Assembly (NCBI RefSeq): GCF_002994745.2
Contig: NC_037092.1
Location: forward strand, 23,709,001 to 23,773,000
DNA from: Rosa chinensis
Taxonomy: Eukaryota > Streptophyta > Magnoliopsida > Rosales > Rosaceae
Direction: 5' to 3'
DNA: 64,000 nucleotides
Both the position numbers and the translations under genes were made by a program. The notes under the pieces were generated by a model. That model was not told the DNA's origin. It ran no database searches and saw nothing but the letters and a program-made list of their open reading frames with translations. Positions 46,169 to 58,336 of the stretch are shown in pieces. Position 1 is the first letter of the stretch; every line of letters starts with the position of its first letter.

Positions 46169-46644
46169 TGTAAGATCAAATATGGACATAACACATATCA
46201 TCATAAAGTAATTGATGATTAGCTTAATATCAATCCTAGTTTAACATGGATACAAACAGTAAATCAATACTAGTGACTTAATGAATAGTGTATCAATTCA
46301 TTAAGGATAGTAATCTATTGCTTAGTCTACAAGGAAGGCTACAAGTTGTGATACATTAAGAATCTAACTAGGAAACCTAAACCGATATGGATAGCTTTAA
46401 TGGGAAGCTTCTTGAGGTTTAAGTCACCTATATATACAGATGAATTGGTCCCTGATTACTACCGACGTTTTGCATATTGTTCTGTCCATTGAGAAGCAAG
46501 TTGGTAAGTAACAGAAGGCTATATTCAGTGTTCGTGTTTGCAGTTGCATAAGATGGAATCCATGCCAGTAATTGCTGAAGGTAAGCCTTAATCCCTTTTA
46601 TGATTGTGTGCATATGTTGTGAGCATGTATATGGTTATTTTACA
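46169..46644 (+). repeat. 3' LTR of the young Copia
   Basis: 476 bp, identical by eye to the 5' LTR. It is followed by the TGTCC duplication at 46645-46649. Confidence 0.95.
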
Positions 46645-47993
46645 TGTCCAACTCTGTCAGATTCGCAAGATACGTAGGTAGCTCTCCAATAAGATTGCAA
46701 TTCCTCAACATCCTGAAACACATACACTAAAACTTTGAATTTGCAAAGACTTTTGGTACAGCAAGATATACATATCTGCAATTAGAGCATTAACTCACAG
46801 TGTTTTCAGTTTTGTCATATTATCAAGTGGAGGAAAAGTTGCTTCAGGTCCATCCAAGTCAGTAATTCTCCTGCAAGTTAAAATCGACCATGAATAGCAG
46901 TTGCATAATTCCAAATCTGTTCTGAATTTATAAATAGCTATTAACTCAAATGCTATACTAACAGAGTCAGTTAATTCCTTCAAAACAGAGATGTTGGATG
47001 GAATTGGCCCAGTCAAACCACTAGCCTGAATTACTCTGTTTCAACAAGTTATAATTTAAATCAGTGTTATAAAATGTCCAGAATCAGCTACCAGTAAAGA
47101 TAACAAACTTACAAACGTACAAAACACTAACAGTTTCGTAAGATTTTTCCATTTCTGAATGAAATCAGGTATCTTCCCAGAAAAGTTACTGTCATAAACC
47201 CGACTGCATGATGGTAGGAAAAAGAAAATTGTTACAAATTAATCTCAGACTGCAATTTATACGGACTAAGTTGGATGCTAAGGAAACATGATAAGAAAGA
47301 AAAAATGATAAAAAAGCTTACAAGTCCGTTAGTGTGGTAAGCCTTGCAAATGTTTCAGGCAACTTCCCAGTAAAATTATTTGAGGAAAGAAGCCTAAAAG
47401 AGAAGATAATGGGAGATAATAATTCTAAACAAAGATCAAACAGATAGCTGATTTACTGGCGATAATAACCTCTGTTTACAACTCAGAGAATCAAATAAAC
47501 CATTTATCTATTATCTGGTGTCATACATTCTGTCTGTGCTAGTTAAATTCCCAAGCTCCAGAGGAAGTCCTGAAAAATTATTGGAAGTGATCTCCCTACA
47601 CTCAAAACAAAAAAGATATCAATTCTGTTAAGCAACTTCATATATTACGCAAGGGAAAAAGGAAAGAAAGAGGAATCACTCACAAACTTTGCAGGGTGCT
47701 AATATTTCCGATCTCAATGGGGATAGAACCTGTTAAACGGTTTCCAGCAAGGGAACTGCAACAATACTCATAGTTGTAATCATTTTTATAAGGAGAATGA
47801 TTCCATAACACTAATTGGCTGTAAATATGAAATGAAACAAATCCATAGGTAAGATTCAATATTTATGATTCAAATGACTCGTCAACACCAAGGGGCCGTC
47901 AATTAATCAATTAAAGCTGTTTTAGATTCTTCATTTGTGGAAGAAATTTGATATGATAATATGAACATGAGATGAATATTGATTGCACACTCA

Positions 47994-48041
47994 CGCGAGC
48001 GCACGCGCGCGCACACACATATGTATACAGAGAGAGAGAGA
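47994..48041. repeat. Compound (CG/AC)n-(AG)n microsatellite in an intron of the relic
   Basis: Alternating GC, AC and AG dinucleotides next to the exon at 48056-48124. Confidence 0.8.
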
Positions 48042-48325
48042 AATTAATTTAGTACATGTTAACTAGCGGCAGGGAGCCCCATTTTCGAGGGATGGCACCA
48101 CTCAGATAGTTGCGGGAGAGGTCACTAAAGAAGAAAAGAACAAAGAAAAATGAGTCGTGGTTATAGATACTAAAAATTTGGAACAAAACATACAATATGA
48201 CCAAAAGTCCTGTTTTGCTTGCTATGCCCGACTCAAACATGGAGTGTGCTTACATTATTTGTAGATAGGGAAGCCTCGCCAACTCTGGTGGGAGTGTTCC
48301 CGCCAAATCCTGAGCTTTCAGAGAT

Positions 48326-48718
48326 CTGCGCTTCATCAGAAAATAACAAACACCTGTTATATATCCTGCCTAAATTGCAAAAAGAGCCACACAGTACTGA
48401 GACTATGAAAGCAGGTCAAATATCATCGAGTTAAAGAAATTGCTTTCTTTTTCTTCTTTTATTGAAGGCCAAGGAACAGAACGCAACTCGAACAGGCAGT
48501 GGCCAGTTCTTATAGGCATACTGACAAGCAGGTGGAGTGCATGTTTCACAAGTACATTGTTCTAATGGAATGATCATTGCCTATCAACCCAATACATTGT
48601 TTGACTCATGTTACTACTTTGAGGACTAATATTACTATTTTGAGGACTCATTTTACCACTTTTAAGGCAATTGTATGTATGTCATACGTTAACACATTGT
48701 AGAATTTTCCTTTTCTTC
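48326..48718. other. Flank upstream of the receptor-kinase relic
   Basis: The signal-peptide and N-terminal exons expected here by comparison with the intact gene are not recognisable. No other feature was seen. Confidence 0.45.
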
Positions 48719-48730
48719 TATCACATAACT

Positions 48731-49569
48731 TTTTTTTTTCTTTTTCTTTTTGAATGAAGGCATCGCGGCTATATTAATCTCAAGCCAGAATAACTATTAC
48801 ATACCCGCCGCTGCCAATAACTTGATAGACAAGAACTTGTAGAGGTATTGTGGTAATACATAGGTATTCATTGCTCACTAAATAAAATTCAGCCTATGAG
48901 TTATGAAAGCAAATAGGCAAAGCAAAACAATACTCATTAGCGCTCATTAAGAATTAACAAGCATAAGTCCCTAGAAAAGTAGGAAATTATTTGAAGTAAA
49001 AAAATAAAAAATAAAATAAAGCCCACAGCCCAATAGCCCAAAGTTTGCCCAAGCTCGAAACCAACAGCAAACTGCCTAACCGACAACAAGCTTTGTCGCA
49101 CTGTGCAAAGCTGCCGACAACAAGAACGACAACCCCACTACCACCACGAGGAACACCACCTCCACCACTCAATGCCATTACTTGAGCCCTAGGCAAAACT
49201 GGTGCAGGAGAGGACCCTACCCAAAAACGGACACATATCCCTAGTGCACCAATCCACCACCTGAAACTCACGCTGCGGTCGGCACCGCCACTGTCGTTAC
49301 TCTAATCGTTGCTTCCATCACCGCCACACCGCCACCAATCTCACATGCCTCAGTGCAGCATTGAGCCAAAATCTGGAGCTGATGCTACCAACCTCCAAGC
49401 CAAAAAAACAAACTGAATAGCCATAAACCCGTTCGACAGTAGCACCAACATCAAGTGACCAAGGGTGGCATAAATGCTGGGCCACCACGAACGAGCGCCA
49501 CTCGCCGGAAGACTCGTTAGGGTTCTTGGGAGAAAAACAGTGCAGCAGGGAAGAAGCATAATTTTTTTT
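48731..49569 (-). mobile_element. Retroposed sequence with poly(A) tail, unclassified
   Basis: On the minus strand it ends GCCTTCATTCAAAAAG followed by an A-rich tail (48731-48752). Imperfect duplications flank it: TATCACATAACT at 48719-48730 and TATCACATATAACT at 49570-49583. The interior is GC-richer, with overlapping minus-strand ORFs of at most 94 codons and no recognised domain. It may be a truncated LINE or a retroposed transcript. Confidence 0.55.
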
Positions 49570-49583
49570 TATCACATATAACT

Positions 49584-50470
49584 ACTTAAAAAAATTATTT
49601 TTATGAGTCGAACCTGAGATCTTCCATTTACAAAAGGAAGACTAAAGTTATTATTATTTTTTTTTTCATATAACAAGTAAAAATATATAATAACTAGTTC
49701 ATGAATCAAGCTTAGGACCTCCTACTCTTACAATCACCATATACAAGGCCAATACTATATTTGCACACTCCTTTTAAATGGCTCTTGTTTTTTGAGAACC
49801 CAAGCAGCGCCTTCATTGGCATTGAGCACTATGGGCACAGCCTAGGCTATTCTCAATCCTCCTTCGCCCAAAACGATTGAGCAAGTCACACTTTTTTTAT
49901 GGCGTATCATCGAAGGCCTTGTAGAGTCTTCTTCATCTTTGGATTTCTTTGTTTGTCAGTTGAAGCATGCAGATCTGGTCATAGGGATCCAAGGTACTAA
50001 TTTTGGCATCACAAAGGCAACTAGGTTTTGTTCGATGTGGTAGCATGGGCTTTGGCTAGGTATGAGGTATTGGTGCTGTTTGGTAGCTTCCTTCACGCTT
50101 TGGTCTTGGGCTGTAGATTGGCCTAGCCTTCTGTGGAGGTGTTGCTTAGAGGCTTTGGGTGCAATGGCGATGTCTCTTAATGGCCTAGTGAATGATGTCA
50201 TTAGTTTTTGGGCTCTAATTCCGGTTTGGCCTTTGATCAGGCGTCACAATCGTGGGTTCTAGTTTCGAGTCAAATTTGTGCTCGAGATGGTGGGGTGTCT
50301 ACAGGTTCGTTGCTTGTAGTGTTGGGTGATGGCGGCGGTGGCGGATTGGATGCCAGAAGATGTCTCTCTTGGGTTAGGTTTCATCCATTTTAGGTTATGG
50401 TGATTTAGTGTGTGCTATGCACTTTGGGCCGGGACATTTTCGGTTCCGTATATGGGATCCATGGGGTATT
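49584..50470. other. Repeat-like intergenic DNA
   Basis: Short ORFs at 50062-50262 and 50208-50393 have no known motif. The GGCGGCGGTGGCGG-type composition near 50330-50345 recalls the untranslated regions of plant LINEs, but no RT is present. Confidence 0.3.
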
Positions 50471-53400
50471 GTGAGAACCTAAAATTTTAATAAATATTTT
50501 TATTTACAAATTTGTATACATATATATGTGTTGTTCCTTTTATATACTTGTTTATGAAGAAAGATGAATACCAGTTCACTATTTAGTCTTCATATACAAG
50601 TATGTAAATTCTAATTACAAATATTAATTCGATGACAATATAGTTGGATTGTTGTGCTTGTGAACTTATATTGCATTGATAAATTTAGATGTTGTGCTTA
50701 GGTACTATAGTTAAGATTATGGTATCCTTGTACACATACGCTAGACATAGTCATTAGGAATTTATACATTTCCCCTCACACTAGTTTAACGACCTTTATA
50801 TATATATATGAAGAACTACAGTGCAGCTACAACTTAATTGAGCAATAAATTAATCTTTGGGAGCCATGTATCTACCTTGATATTATATGACCTATTGTTA
50901 AGTTTATAGTCTAAAGTAATTAGATCTTGATAGTATGAGTAGAATTGGAGGTGGCTAGCATTCCCTAATCTAAAAGAGTGAAATGATCCTAGTGTTGGTA
51001 GCACAATGAAAGATTGAAGATTGGGATGATGAATCTCTTATTAGTCATTAATTATCCAAGTGTGAGTAAGTATTCTATTTGAGTGATTATGCAAAGTTGG
51101 GAATTATAAGTGTTGATGAATGTGTAAACTAAGCTAACTAGTAGCTGGAGGTGGCATCACTCAATTTATAGCTCAAGCTCTATGTATCCATCATAGAACT
51201 TCTAGTCTACTGCTATCACTTGGATATCCCCAGATTATAGAAATAAAGCTTATCTTCTTCACATATGTTTTTATATTTAACCTTGGTCATTAAGTTATGA
51301 AGGGATGAGAGCTTTCATACCTATCTCTGCAATACTTACTGATGAAGGTTTCTATTAAGAGATAGGACTGCACAAGTATATCTATTGAATGCTTGGTGAT
51401 CAAATCATTAAGTGATAGGTATGGACAAACACATCTTTATGCAGATTTAATTATGATTGTTTTGCTTGATGGCCAAGAACCTGACTAGTATAAATAGCAG
51501 CTATCTACTTGATTCATACCCACAATACAATGAGCAATAGAACAGAAAGAACGTGAGAGTGAGGGAGATAGAGAGAAGGGCTGCAGTAAAATAGAAAGAA
51601 AGAAATAAACAGAAAGGAAACAAAAGGGAGAGATCAAGATAGAATAAAGGAGATTAGAAGAAAATAAAGGAAAGGAAAAAGAAAGAAAGAAGAGTATGTA
51701 TCTGAGGAATAGGAGCATGAAAGAAAAGAAGAAAACAAAAGAGAGAGATTAAGATAGAAGGATCGGAAAAAAAAAATAGAAGAGAGAAATATGAGACGTG
51801 AGAGAGATACCTGAAGTGAAGGAAGGAGGAATTAACAAGAGTAGTTTGATTGATATTCTGAATGGGATTCAAATTAAGGTGAATTCAGTCCTATAAGCTA
51901 TTTCAATTGTTCTTGTTCTTATGTTTATCTTAGTTCTTGTCTAAATTGGTTTAAGCTTCTGCACAATTAGTAACCTAAATGATTTTCAAACATAATGTAA
52001 GCATAGAAACAAATCAAGATGATTAGAGAACTGGTTCCATAAGAATGGGTGTCCTGAGTAATTCTTAGGTTGCTGTTTGGGTTAGAATTCTTATTTTATC
52101 TTAACAACAAGAGGTTAGAGTGATCAAAGAACCTATATGCATCAGTTTAACAACCTTAGACTGAGCAGTAACCTCAAACATTAGTTGGCATTGGAGAAAG
52201 CCAGAACAAGTTTCTGCATTATAATCATTAGTTAACTTTGAGCAACCATATCCTTTGACCTAGATCTTCAATTTAGAAACTATTTGCATGTATTGAAAAC
52301 TTATACTTCAGGCTTAATATCTGTATAGTTTCATACAATTTCATGTAAGATTCCGTGGTTAATTTTGAGGCTAAAAACAGAGGTCTGCAATCTGTTGTTT
52401 TTAACCCAGTTTCCTTTTTACTAAAAACTGTACATTTTGGCTGGGTATTTGAAGTTGGTGTCTTCATGAAAGTTTCAGTAGACCTCTCAAAGATCATTTC
52501 AGAATTGAAATCTCATGAAAAATATTTTTCTAGAGTAAGTTATGATTTTTCGGAGTTGAGGGTCTTCCACAGGAAATTCTGCAATTTTCATTATGTTTCT
52601 GTTTGTTCCATTTCGTTTCAATAGGTTCCTTTATTCAAACTTGTTTAGGTCGACCACAAACTGAACATAGAGATTCTTCTATTTTTAACCAAAACATGTG
52701 ACGCCATTTACTGAATTCATATGAGATACTTATGTCATTGTGAAATCAGTTTTCCTTCACAATAAATCTGCAAGACGTTTTGGTTAGTTATTTAGCACGA
52801 TAAGTGAAATCCAAAATGGCCTGAGATTTTAGGTACCATTTTCATAAGACATAAGCTCGATATTGAAGTATGTTCTTAAGGCAGAATCATAGTTTTGTGT
52901 TTAAAATAAATTATGTGCTTATGCATAGGAAATGTGAATTGTACTTGGATATTTACTTTTTATGCAGGAATATGTCTCTATACAATAATAGCTTGGAATC
53001 TAGGTAGGGGGATCTGGGGAACCTCTACTCAACTATATTGTATGCATATATGTTGCCTGACATGTTTATTATGGAATGAATGACTATTTGATGCAATTAC
53101 ATTGCGAAGTATATATTATCAATTGATGCATCATCCATTGAGTACATATGAAGTATAAGGGTGGCGATGGTGATATGTGTAATGTTATCAGTATAAGAAA
53201 GTTTGAAATTTATCTTTTGCGTAGTTGAGTCCATAACCTTAGCAGGTACCAGATCCCAGGTATGCCCATTGTTAATGCGCAATTAGTATAGGATTGAAAG
53301 GGTAATTCGGGACTGGCGAAAGGGGCATAGACAAGATGACTAGCAAAAGAGGGTTAGGGGGATTGATTTTGGGTGGGGGTTAGTTCATACAGTTGGGTAC

Positions 53401-53850
53401 TCTGAATCACCTTCGTGGTAAAATACATGGTATGGGATATGCAGGCTCAGTTTATTCTGCTATGTGAATTAATGGGAATAGAACATGCATTCATACATAC
53501 CATATGATAATTGTTTGGTTATCTTTTGTGTGAAGAGAAATAGCTCCCTACTGAGCCACAGGTTGAGCTCACCCCTTAACAGTCTTGTAGGTTATTAAAC
53601 ACAAGAACTATGAAGATTAGTGATAAAAAACAATTAGAATTAGTTGGAGTTTGGTATATGTAAGATCATTATTCCGGAAGTGAGTACTCTTAGTGATCTT
53701 GAGTTGGATTTATCCTTATATCGAAATGAGAAGTAAATTCCATTAACAAAGTATCAATTTTATTTTCTATTCGTTTATTTTTATTTTTACTCATACCTCA
53801 GATTTCGGAAAATATTAAAAAAAAATTGACCACAAAAAGAGACTAAAGTT
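50471..53850 (+). repeat. Possible long Gypsy-type LTR remnant
   Basis: Begins TGTGAGAACCTAAAATTTT, a start typical of long plant Gypsy LTRs. It contains a CTACTGAGCC...GAGCTCACCCC block at 53550-53575 and a TATAAATAG near 51490, also common in such LTRs. No coding region, mate LTR or target duplication was found, and the right end is a guess. A purine-rich tract occupies 51538-51840. Confidence 0.35.
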
Positions 53851-55324
53851 ACTAGACTAAATAACAGTGAGCACAAATGAGGTAGGAAGGACATTTATGT
53901 GGAGCGTAATTTTTTAATTAATTAGTCCGTCTTTTTTTAACTGTTCCCATATGGTAATTTTAATGGGTCAGATGAAAGAAATGACCGCAATAAGATCTTT
54001 TCTTTAACTACTGACTCATAAAAAGTTTTCCTAACCTGTAATAAATTCGTGTTATTAACTAAATGGTAGAGGAGGGGGTTGGAAATTGGATTAGGACTAT
54101 TAAAGAGTTAAAGACAAATGTACGTCCTATTAAAGGCAGTTTGGCTATGTACGTACTAGGTCCAGCCCGTTTCTGGGCCACATCTGTCTATTTGTCCAAA
54201 AACCAACCAAAACCCAAAAATTGCAAGGTTGGGCCAACTATTTTGATTGACCTGTGAAAATTGAACCATAGCAAGAAGTTCCAAACCCGCAAATGAAGAG
54301 AAGACGATGAGACGCAGAAAGGAGGAGTACCATCCCTTACAAGCAAAGGCTGAAGATACTGAGATAAATTTTAATTACCGCCTAAACCACCCTCAAGATT
54401 CTCGACATTACACGGAGGTGACGTTGCAGTCGAAAATGTAAATGCCACCCTAGCTAGATTGAAAACTTTAAAGATGGCCACGAAATGAGAGACTCAAGAA
54501 AAGAGTGCTATGTCGCTGTCTCCTCTCTCTCTAGGTTTATTTGACCATGGGAAAGTGAGGTCCAAAGCTCTCAACCATTTTCATGAGAAAATGGAATGGA
54601 GACAAAGTGGCCATCATGTAGAAGCCTAAAATGGCTGCATTAATTTACCGGCCAACGTGCTTTTACGACCTTAAACTAATTAATATGGACTCCCATGCAT
54701 GTACCAAGCTGGAAAATACTTAAATCCAAACGACCATGCACGCAAGTTTGAATCTGTGTATTGAAACTCTCTTTTATTTGTATAGTAAGCATTCTAAAGT
54801 TATGTTTTAACCGTTTAATAGTTAAATCAACATTTAAAAATTATCTCTGAATGTTGATATATGTTTATTTAATTTTTGAATGGTTAAATATTAAATTTAG
54901 ACTGTCCAATGTATACAAATAAAAGAAATTTTAGATACATAGGGTCCATGTCGATTTAGAAGTAAGTATTTTCTTTATTCAAAATTTTGAAATTTTGGAT
55001 ACATAGGGTGCATGCAAGGCCACAAGAGAGAGAAAAATACATCGGCAACTTGCATGTCACAACACAGTGACACTAATTAGTTCCTATATATGTTGTCATC
55101 ACAACCCTACATAATTAAGCCAATGATCGAAACTATATGATATATACTGGATGCGTACCGTACCCGTACATATATACAGCCCTCACTCATGTAAATATCA
55201 TGGTAACATGATCCTCGCGAATAATCGAACACGATGAAGACGACTCGGAAATTAAAAGTCTTCAAGCATGAGTCTTTGGCTCTTAGCCTTCCAGCGTACA
55301 CAAAAACAACCATCATGATCATAT
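53851..55324. other. AT-rich intergenic DNA
   Basis: No supported gene. The ORF at 54063-54257 has no motif. The minus-strand ORF at 55107-55508 overlaps the dispersed repeat and is discussed in the findings. Confidence 0.4.
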
Positions 55325-56700
55325 ATAACCCCACGTCCCGAGAGAGGTGTCGCCTAGGGTTCAAGTCATTACAACTGGCTTCGATGAACTTCTCTGTGAA
55401 TGAAGGATCAGTCAACATCTTATAGTACGGACGTACATTTCTTTGGGGTTTCTTGTTAGTCAACATTAACTGCATGTGGGAAAAAAATATTCCATCATTC
55501 CATGCCATGCCATAGAATCATATTAGTCTTTAAGGATTCAATGTATTTGACTCATTGATTAAAGTTGTTTTTGTTTTTGGTTTTTTGTTGATTCTTGATT
55601 GAAGTTGTTGGAAAACAAAATATTACTAATGATCAATATGGAATTGAATATTTGCAATATAATTTTGGGTGGAGAGTTATAATGAGAATCCTTGTATTGA
55701 GGACTAGTTAAGAACTTTTTTGTGAGATCCACTGTTTAATTACATTTCGGCAAATTAACTATGAGATGTTTAGATATTCATAGGTAGAACATTTCTGCAA
55801 ATTTTCAACCAAATTGAAAATCGCTAAGACATTTATAATATTGATTTATCATTTATGAACTTAAAAGGTTCAAATTTGATAGATTCAATTTGTCCATTTA
55901 TTTGGTCTATTTCGATACCATAACAATTTTGTTTTTTCCTTTGCTTGTTTATGGCAAGAGGGTTTGCATCTTCCTTGTTTATTTCAGGTTGGGTTTTGGT
56001 TTGGTCCCCCCAACTATTTTGTATTTGCTTCTTTTCATCTAATAAAAATAGGGGGATGGGGGGTGGGTTCCCAGAGTGTGGCAGACCCTTCTCCTTAGGG
56101 ATTGAGGGTGGGACTTGTTCCCTACATTGTCTGCCTCCGAGGAACTAATATCTCCTGATCCCTTATTATTTTTATAAAAAAAATGTAGAAGTGATATATT
56201 CATGAATATCTAAACATCTAACAGTTGATTTGCCGAAATGTAATCGAAAAATGGGTCTCACAACCATTAATCGAAAAGTCCTCAACTAATCATTATTAGA
56301 GTCTCTCTCTAACTTTAGATTTATCTTATAACATTTTAGTGACTTTGTTATTTACTAGGCCATTATATATACTTTTTTCCTCAAAATATTTAGGTCAATA
56401 GCTTTTATGTTCGGGTCAAGGACAATAGCCTCTTCTTTTGAGACCGTAACTTTTAGGTTTAGGTCAATAGTTTTTTAAGTTCGACTGGCCTTATAAAGAT
56501 ACAAATATTGAGTCGACAAGTTGTGACCTTATTTTTTATTGGCCTTTAGTGATTTTCTTTTAATGTAAAGTTCGTAGTGCCGTAGCAGTGCTGTTAAGAA
56601 TATCCACATTAAGCTCCCTATTTAAGCTCATTGGAAAAAAGTTATGATGAAGCTAAAATAAATTTTCCGACTACGCTCCATTTTTAGGGATGGCAATGGG
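55325..56700. repeat. Dispersed repeat, copy 2 (partner at 10283-10900), with an insertion
   Basis: Collinear with 10283-10900 in the same orientation. Homology runs to about 55665 and resumes at about 56320. The block between is the foldback element. The end section (GAAGCTAAAATA...ACTACGCTCC at 56650-56690) is inverted relative to 10770-10835. Confidence 0.6.
55670..56318. mobile_element. Foldback element containing a LINE 3' end
   Basis: Arms at about 55690-55790 and 56200-56310 are inverted copies. ATTACATTTCGGCAAATTAA, then GAGATGTTTAGATATTCAT, read inverted on the right as ATGAATATCTAAACATCTAA and GATTTGCCGAAATGTAAT. Between them, 55940-56180 looks like a plant LINE 3' UTR (TAATAAAAATAGGGGGATGG then an A-rich end). 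The corresponding site in copy 1 near 10625-10650 lacks the element. Confidence 0.6.
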
Positions 56701-56860
56701 AAGGGTAGGGTAAGGGGATTAAGTTACCATTCCCATACCCGACTTCATTCCCCATCCCCTTACCCGCCCCAATCCCAGTAATAAAATACTGGGCATTCCC
56801 GTCCCCATCCCAATTGGGGATTAGGTCCCTGTACCCGCCCCAATCCTCATTAACAATATT
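56690..56860. repeat. hAT-like element end, CCCCATCC-rich
   Basis: AGGGATGGCAATGGGAAGGG followed by repeated CCCATACCCG/CCCCATCCC blocks. This is the usual look of one terminus of a plant hAT-type non-autonomous element. The other terminus is not visible, so it is probably truncated. Confidence 0.45.
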
Positions 56861-57117
56861 ACTAATTTATTATATAAAAATTCATACAAATAATTATGGA
56901 TTGTAAAATATGAAGTTAAAGTCAAACATCAAAATAAAATAAATTTCTTATTTCAATCAAGGAAAATTGACATGTTGATAAAAATCTTTTATTAAAAGAA
57001 TCTTCCTTTTTTTGAACATGTTTATTAACAGAATTTAAATATTGATAAAAAGATGAAGTTTACATAAATATTTATCTATAAATAATATCAATATTGTTTA
57101 AGGATATCTCTATTTGT
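56861..57117. other. AT-rich spacer
   Basis: No feature was seen between the hAT-like end and the Copia LTR fragment. Confidence 0.4.
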
Positions 57118-57455
57118 GTTTGGCCCAAACTCTAGGTTACTTGACCTAGTGGTAATAGGGTTTAATTAGAAGAATCTAGAGACTATCTTTCCTTGTATGA
57201 TTGAGATTCTATGCATTGTAATCCTCTATATAAAGAGGCCCCTATTATCAATGAGAATACACAGCGATTTCCTCTCAATTCTCGTTTCTCTGAAACACGT
57301 TATCAGCACGAAGCCCTAACCCTGAAACCATAATATCATAATCTTCAAACCCTAGCAACCTCCACAGCACACCTTGAAGTCTTCGATCTCAGGAACCCAG
57401 TTATCAGTCTCGCTTGCGCTTCATCCGCTTCCTCCACTCCATCGCAGCAGCACTG

Positions 57456-57720
57456 CTGTCAAAAAAAAAAAAAAAGGCAGAAAGGAAGAAAAAGAAAGAA
57501 GAACAACCCATATGCTGGGCACAAGAAGAAGATGAAGAAGAAAGAAAAAAAAAGAAGAAAAAGAAAAAGAAGATCCCACGACTTGGGCAAAAGGAAAAAA
57601 AAAAAAAAAAAGAAGGAGCGGGCCCAGAAGAAGAAAAGAAAGAAAAGGAATAAGAAGAAAAGAAAGAGAAGAAAGAAGAAGAAACGGAAGAAGAAAAAGA
57701 AAATTGTGGGCCCCGCGGCC
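57456..57720. repeat. Purine-rich tract in the Copia leader
   Basis: A long GAA/GAAA-rich stretch. The Lys/Glu-rich and Phe/Ser-rich ORFs read through it are composition artefacts. Confidence 0.85.
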
Positions 57721-58336
57721 CACTTGCCACTAGAAGACTAGAAAGAAAAGGAAGAAAGAAAGGAACAAGCCCAGAAGCTAAAAGTGGACCCGGCCACTAA
57801 CTAAAGCAAGTGCCACATCAGTCTGCCACGTCAGCACAACCACATCAGCTTGATCAGCCCTGGTCAATAGTCAACTGTCAACGAAGGTCAACCATTTTCC
57901 AGCGACTTTTCCGACCATATTTTCCGGTCAAATTTTCCGGTGACTTATTTCGAGGTATTTTTTACTAAACGTTCCCGTTTTTTAGAGTTTTTAAATTTAA
58001 TTTCTCTTCTTTTTCGGGGACTTGCAACCTCCCTTCTTCTACCCCCTTTCTCATTATAGGAGAGACCAAATTAAGCCGAACTGTGGGGGTTCGTGCTCAC
58101 TCCAAGCTTAGAGCTTGTTAAGATCTCCAAACTTAGAGTTTGTAGATAATTTATGATTGACCACTTACATCATTGTTTCGATCTAATCCAATATCTCTTG
58201 GAATCAAATTTCTTAGAAGCGATTACGCTCGGAAATTCCTAATTTCTTGGAAGTGATTACACTCAGAAATTTCATATGTTTTCATGGTAGTCTATTTCGC
58301 TCCGAAACTAACCATAATTTCTTGTTCTCTTTCAGG

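Larger units (their letters stand above)
39470..46644 (+). mobile_element. Full-length, recently inserted Ty1/Copia retrotransposon
   Basis: 7175 bp with two 476-bp LTRs that I find identical on reading, a TGTCC target duplication (39465-39469 and 46645-46649), a canonical initiator-Met tRNA primer-binding site, one uninterrupted gag-pol ORF and a polypurine tract. Identical LTRs mean very recent insertion. It has everything an autonomous element needs. It lies in the antisense orientation within an LRR exon of the receptor-kinase relic. Confidence 0.95.
36036..48325 (-). pseudogene. Decayed LRR-malectin receptor kinase, disrupted by a Copia
   Basis: Paralogue of the gene at 22163-31448, in convergent orientation. 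Exons in gene order, minus strand: 48325-48254, 48124-48056, 47755-47684, 47595-47527, 47393-47322, 47203-47132, 47035-46963, 46870-46799, 46712-46645 continued at 39464-39461, 38465-38394, 37839-37779 (probable), 36818-36428 and 36243-36036. Most LRR exons keep 69 or 72 nt. Defects: the 46963-47035 exon has 73 nt; the malectin exon has an extra A in an 8-A run and a second shift; the next exon has an 8-bp insertion. Exons for the signal peptide and N terminus, and for the TM helix and kinase, were not found. A Copia interrupts the 72-nt exon at 39465/46645. It cannot encode a receptor kinase. Confidence 0.85.

Noticed and set aside
50471..53850. Firm call of a solo Gypsy LTR
   Set aside because: The start and internal blocks are suggestive, but no matching end, mate LTR or target duplication was found, so it is listed only as possible.
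57404..57741. Overlapping ORFs on both strands (Lys/Glu-rich and Phe/Ser-rich)
   Set aside because: They are products of a GAA/A-rich purine tract in a retrotransposon leader and show no domain.
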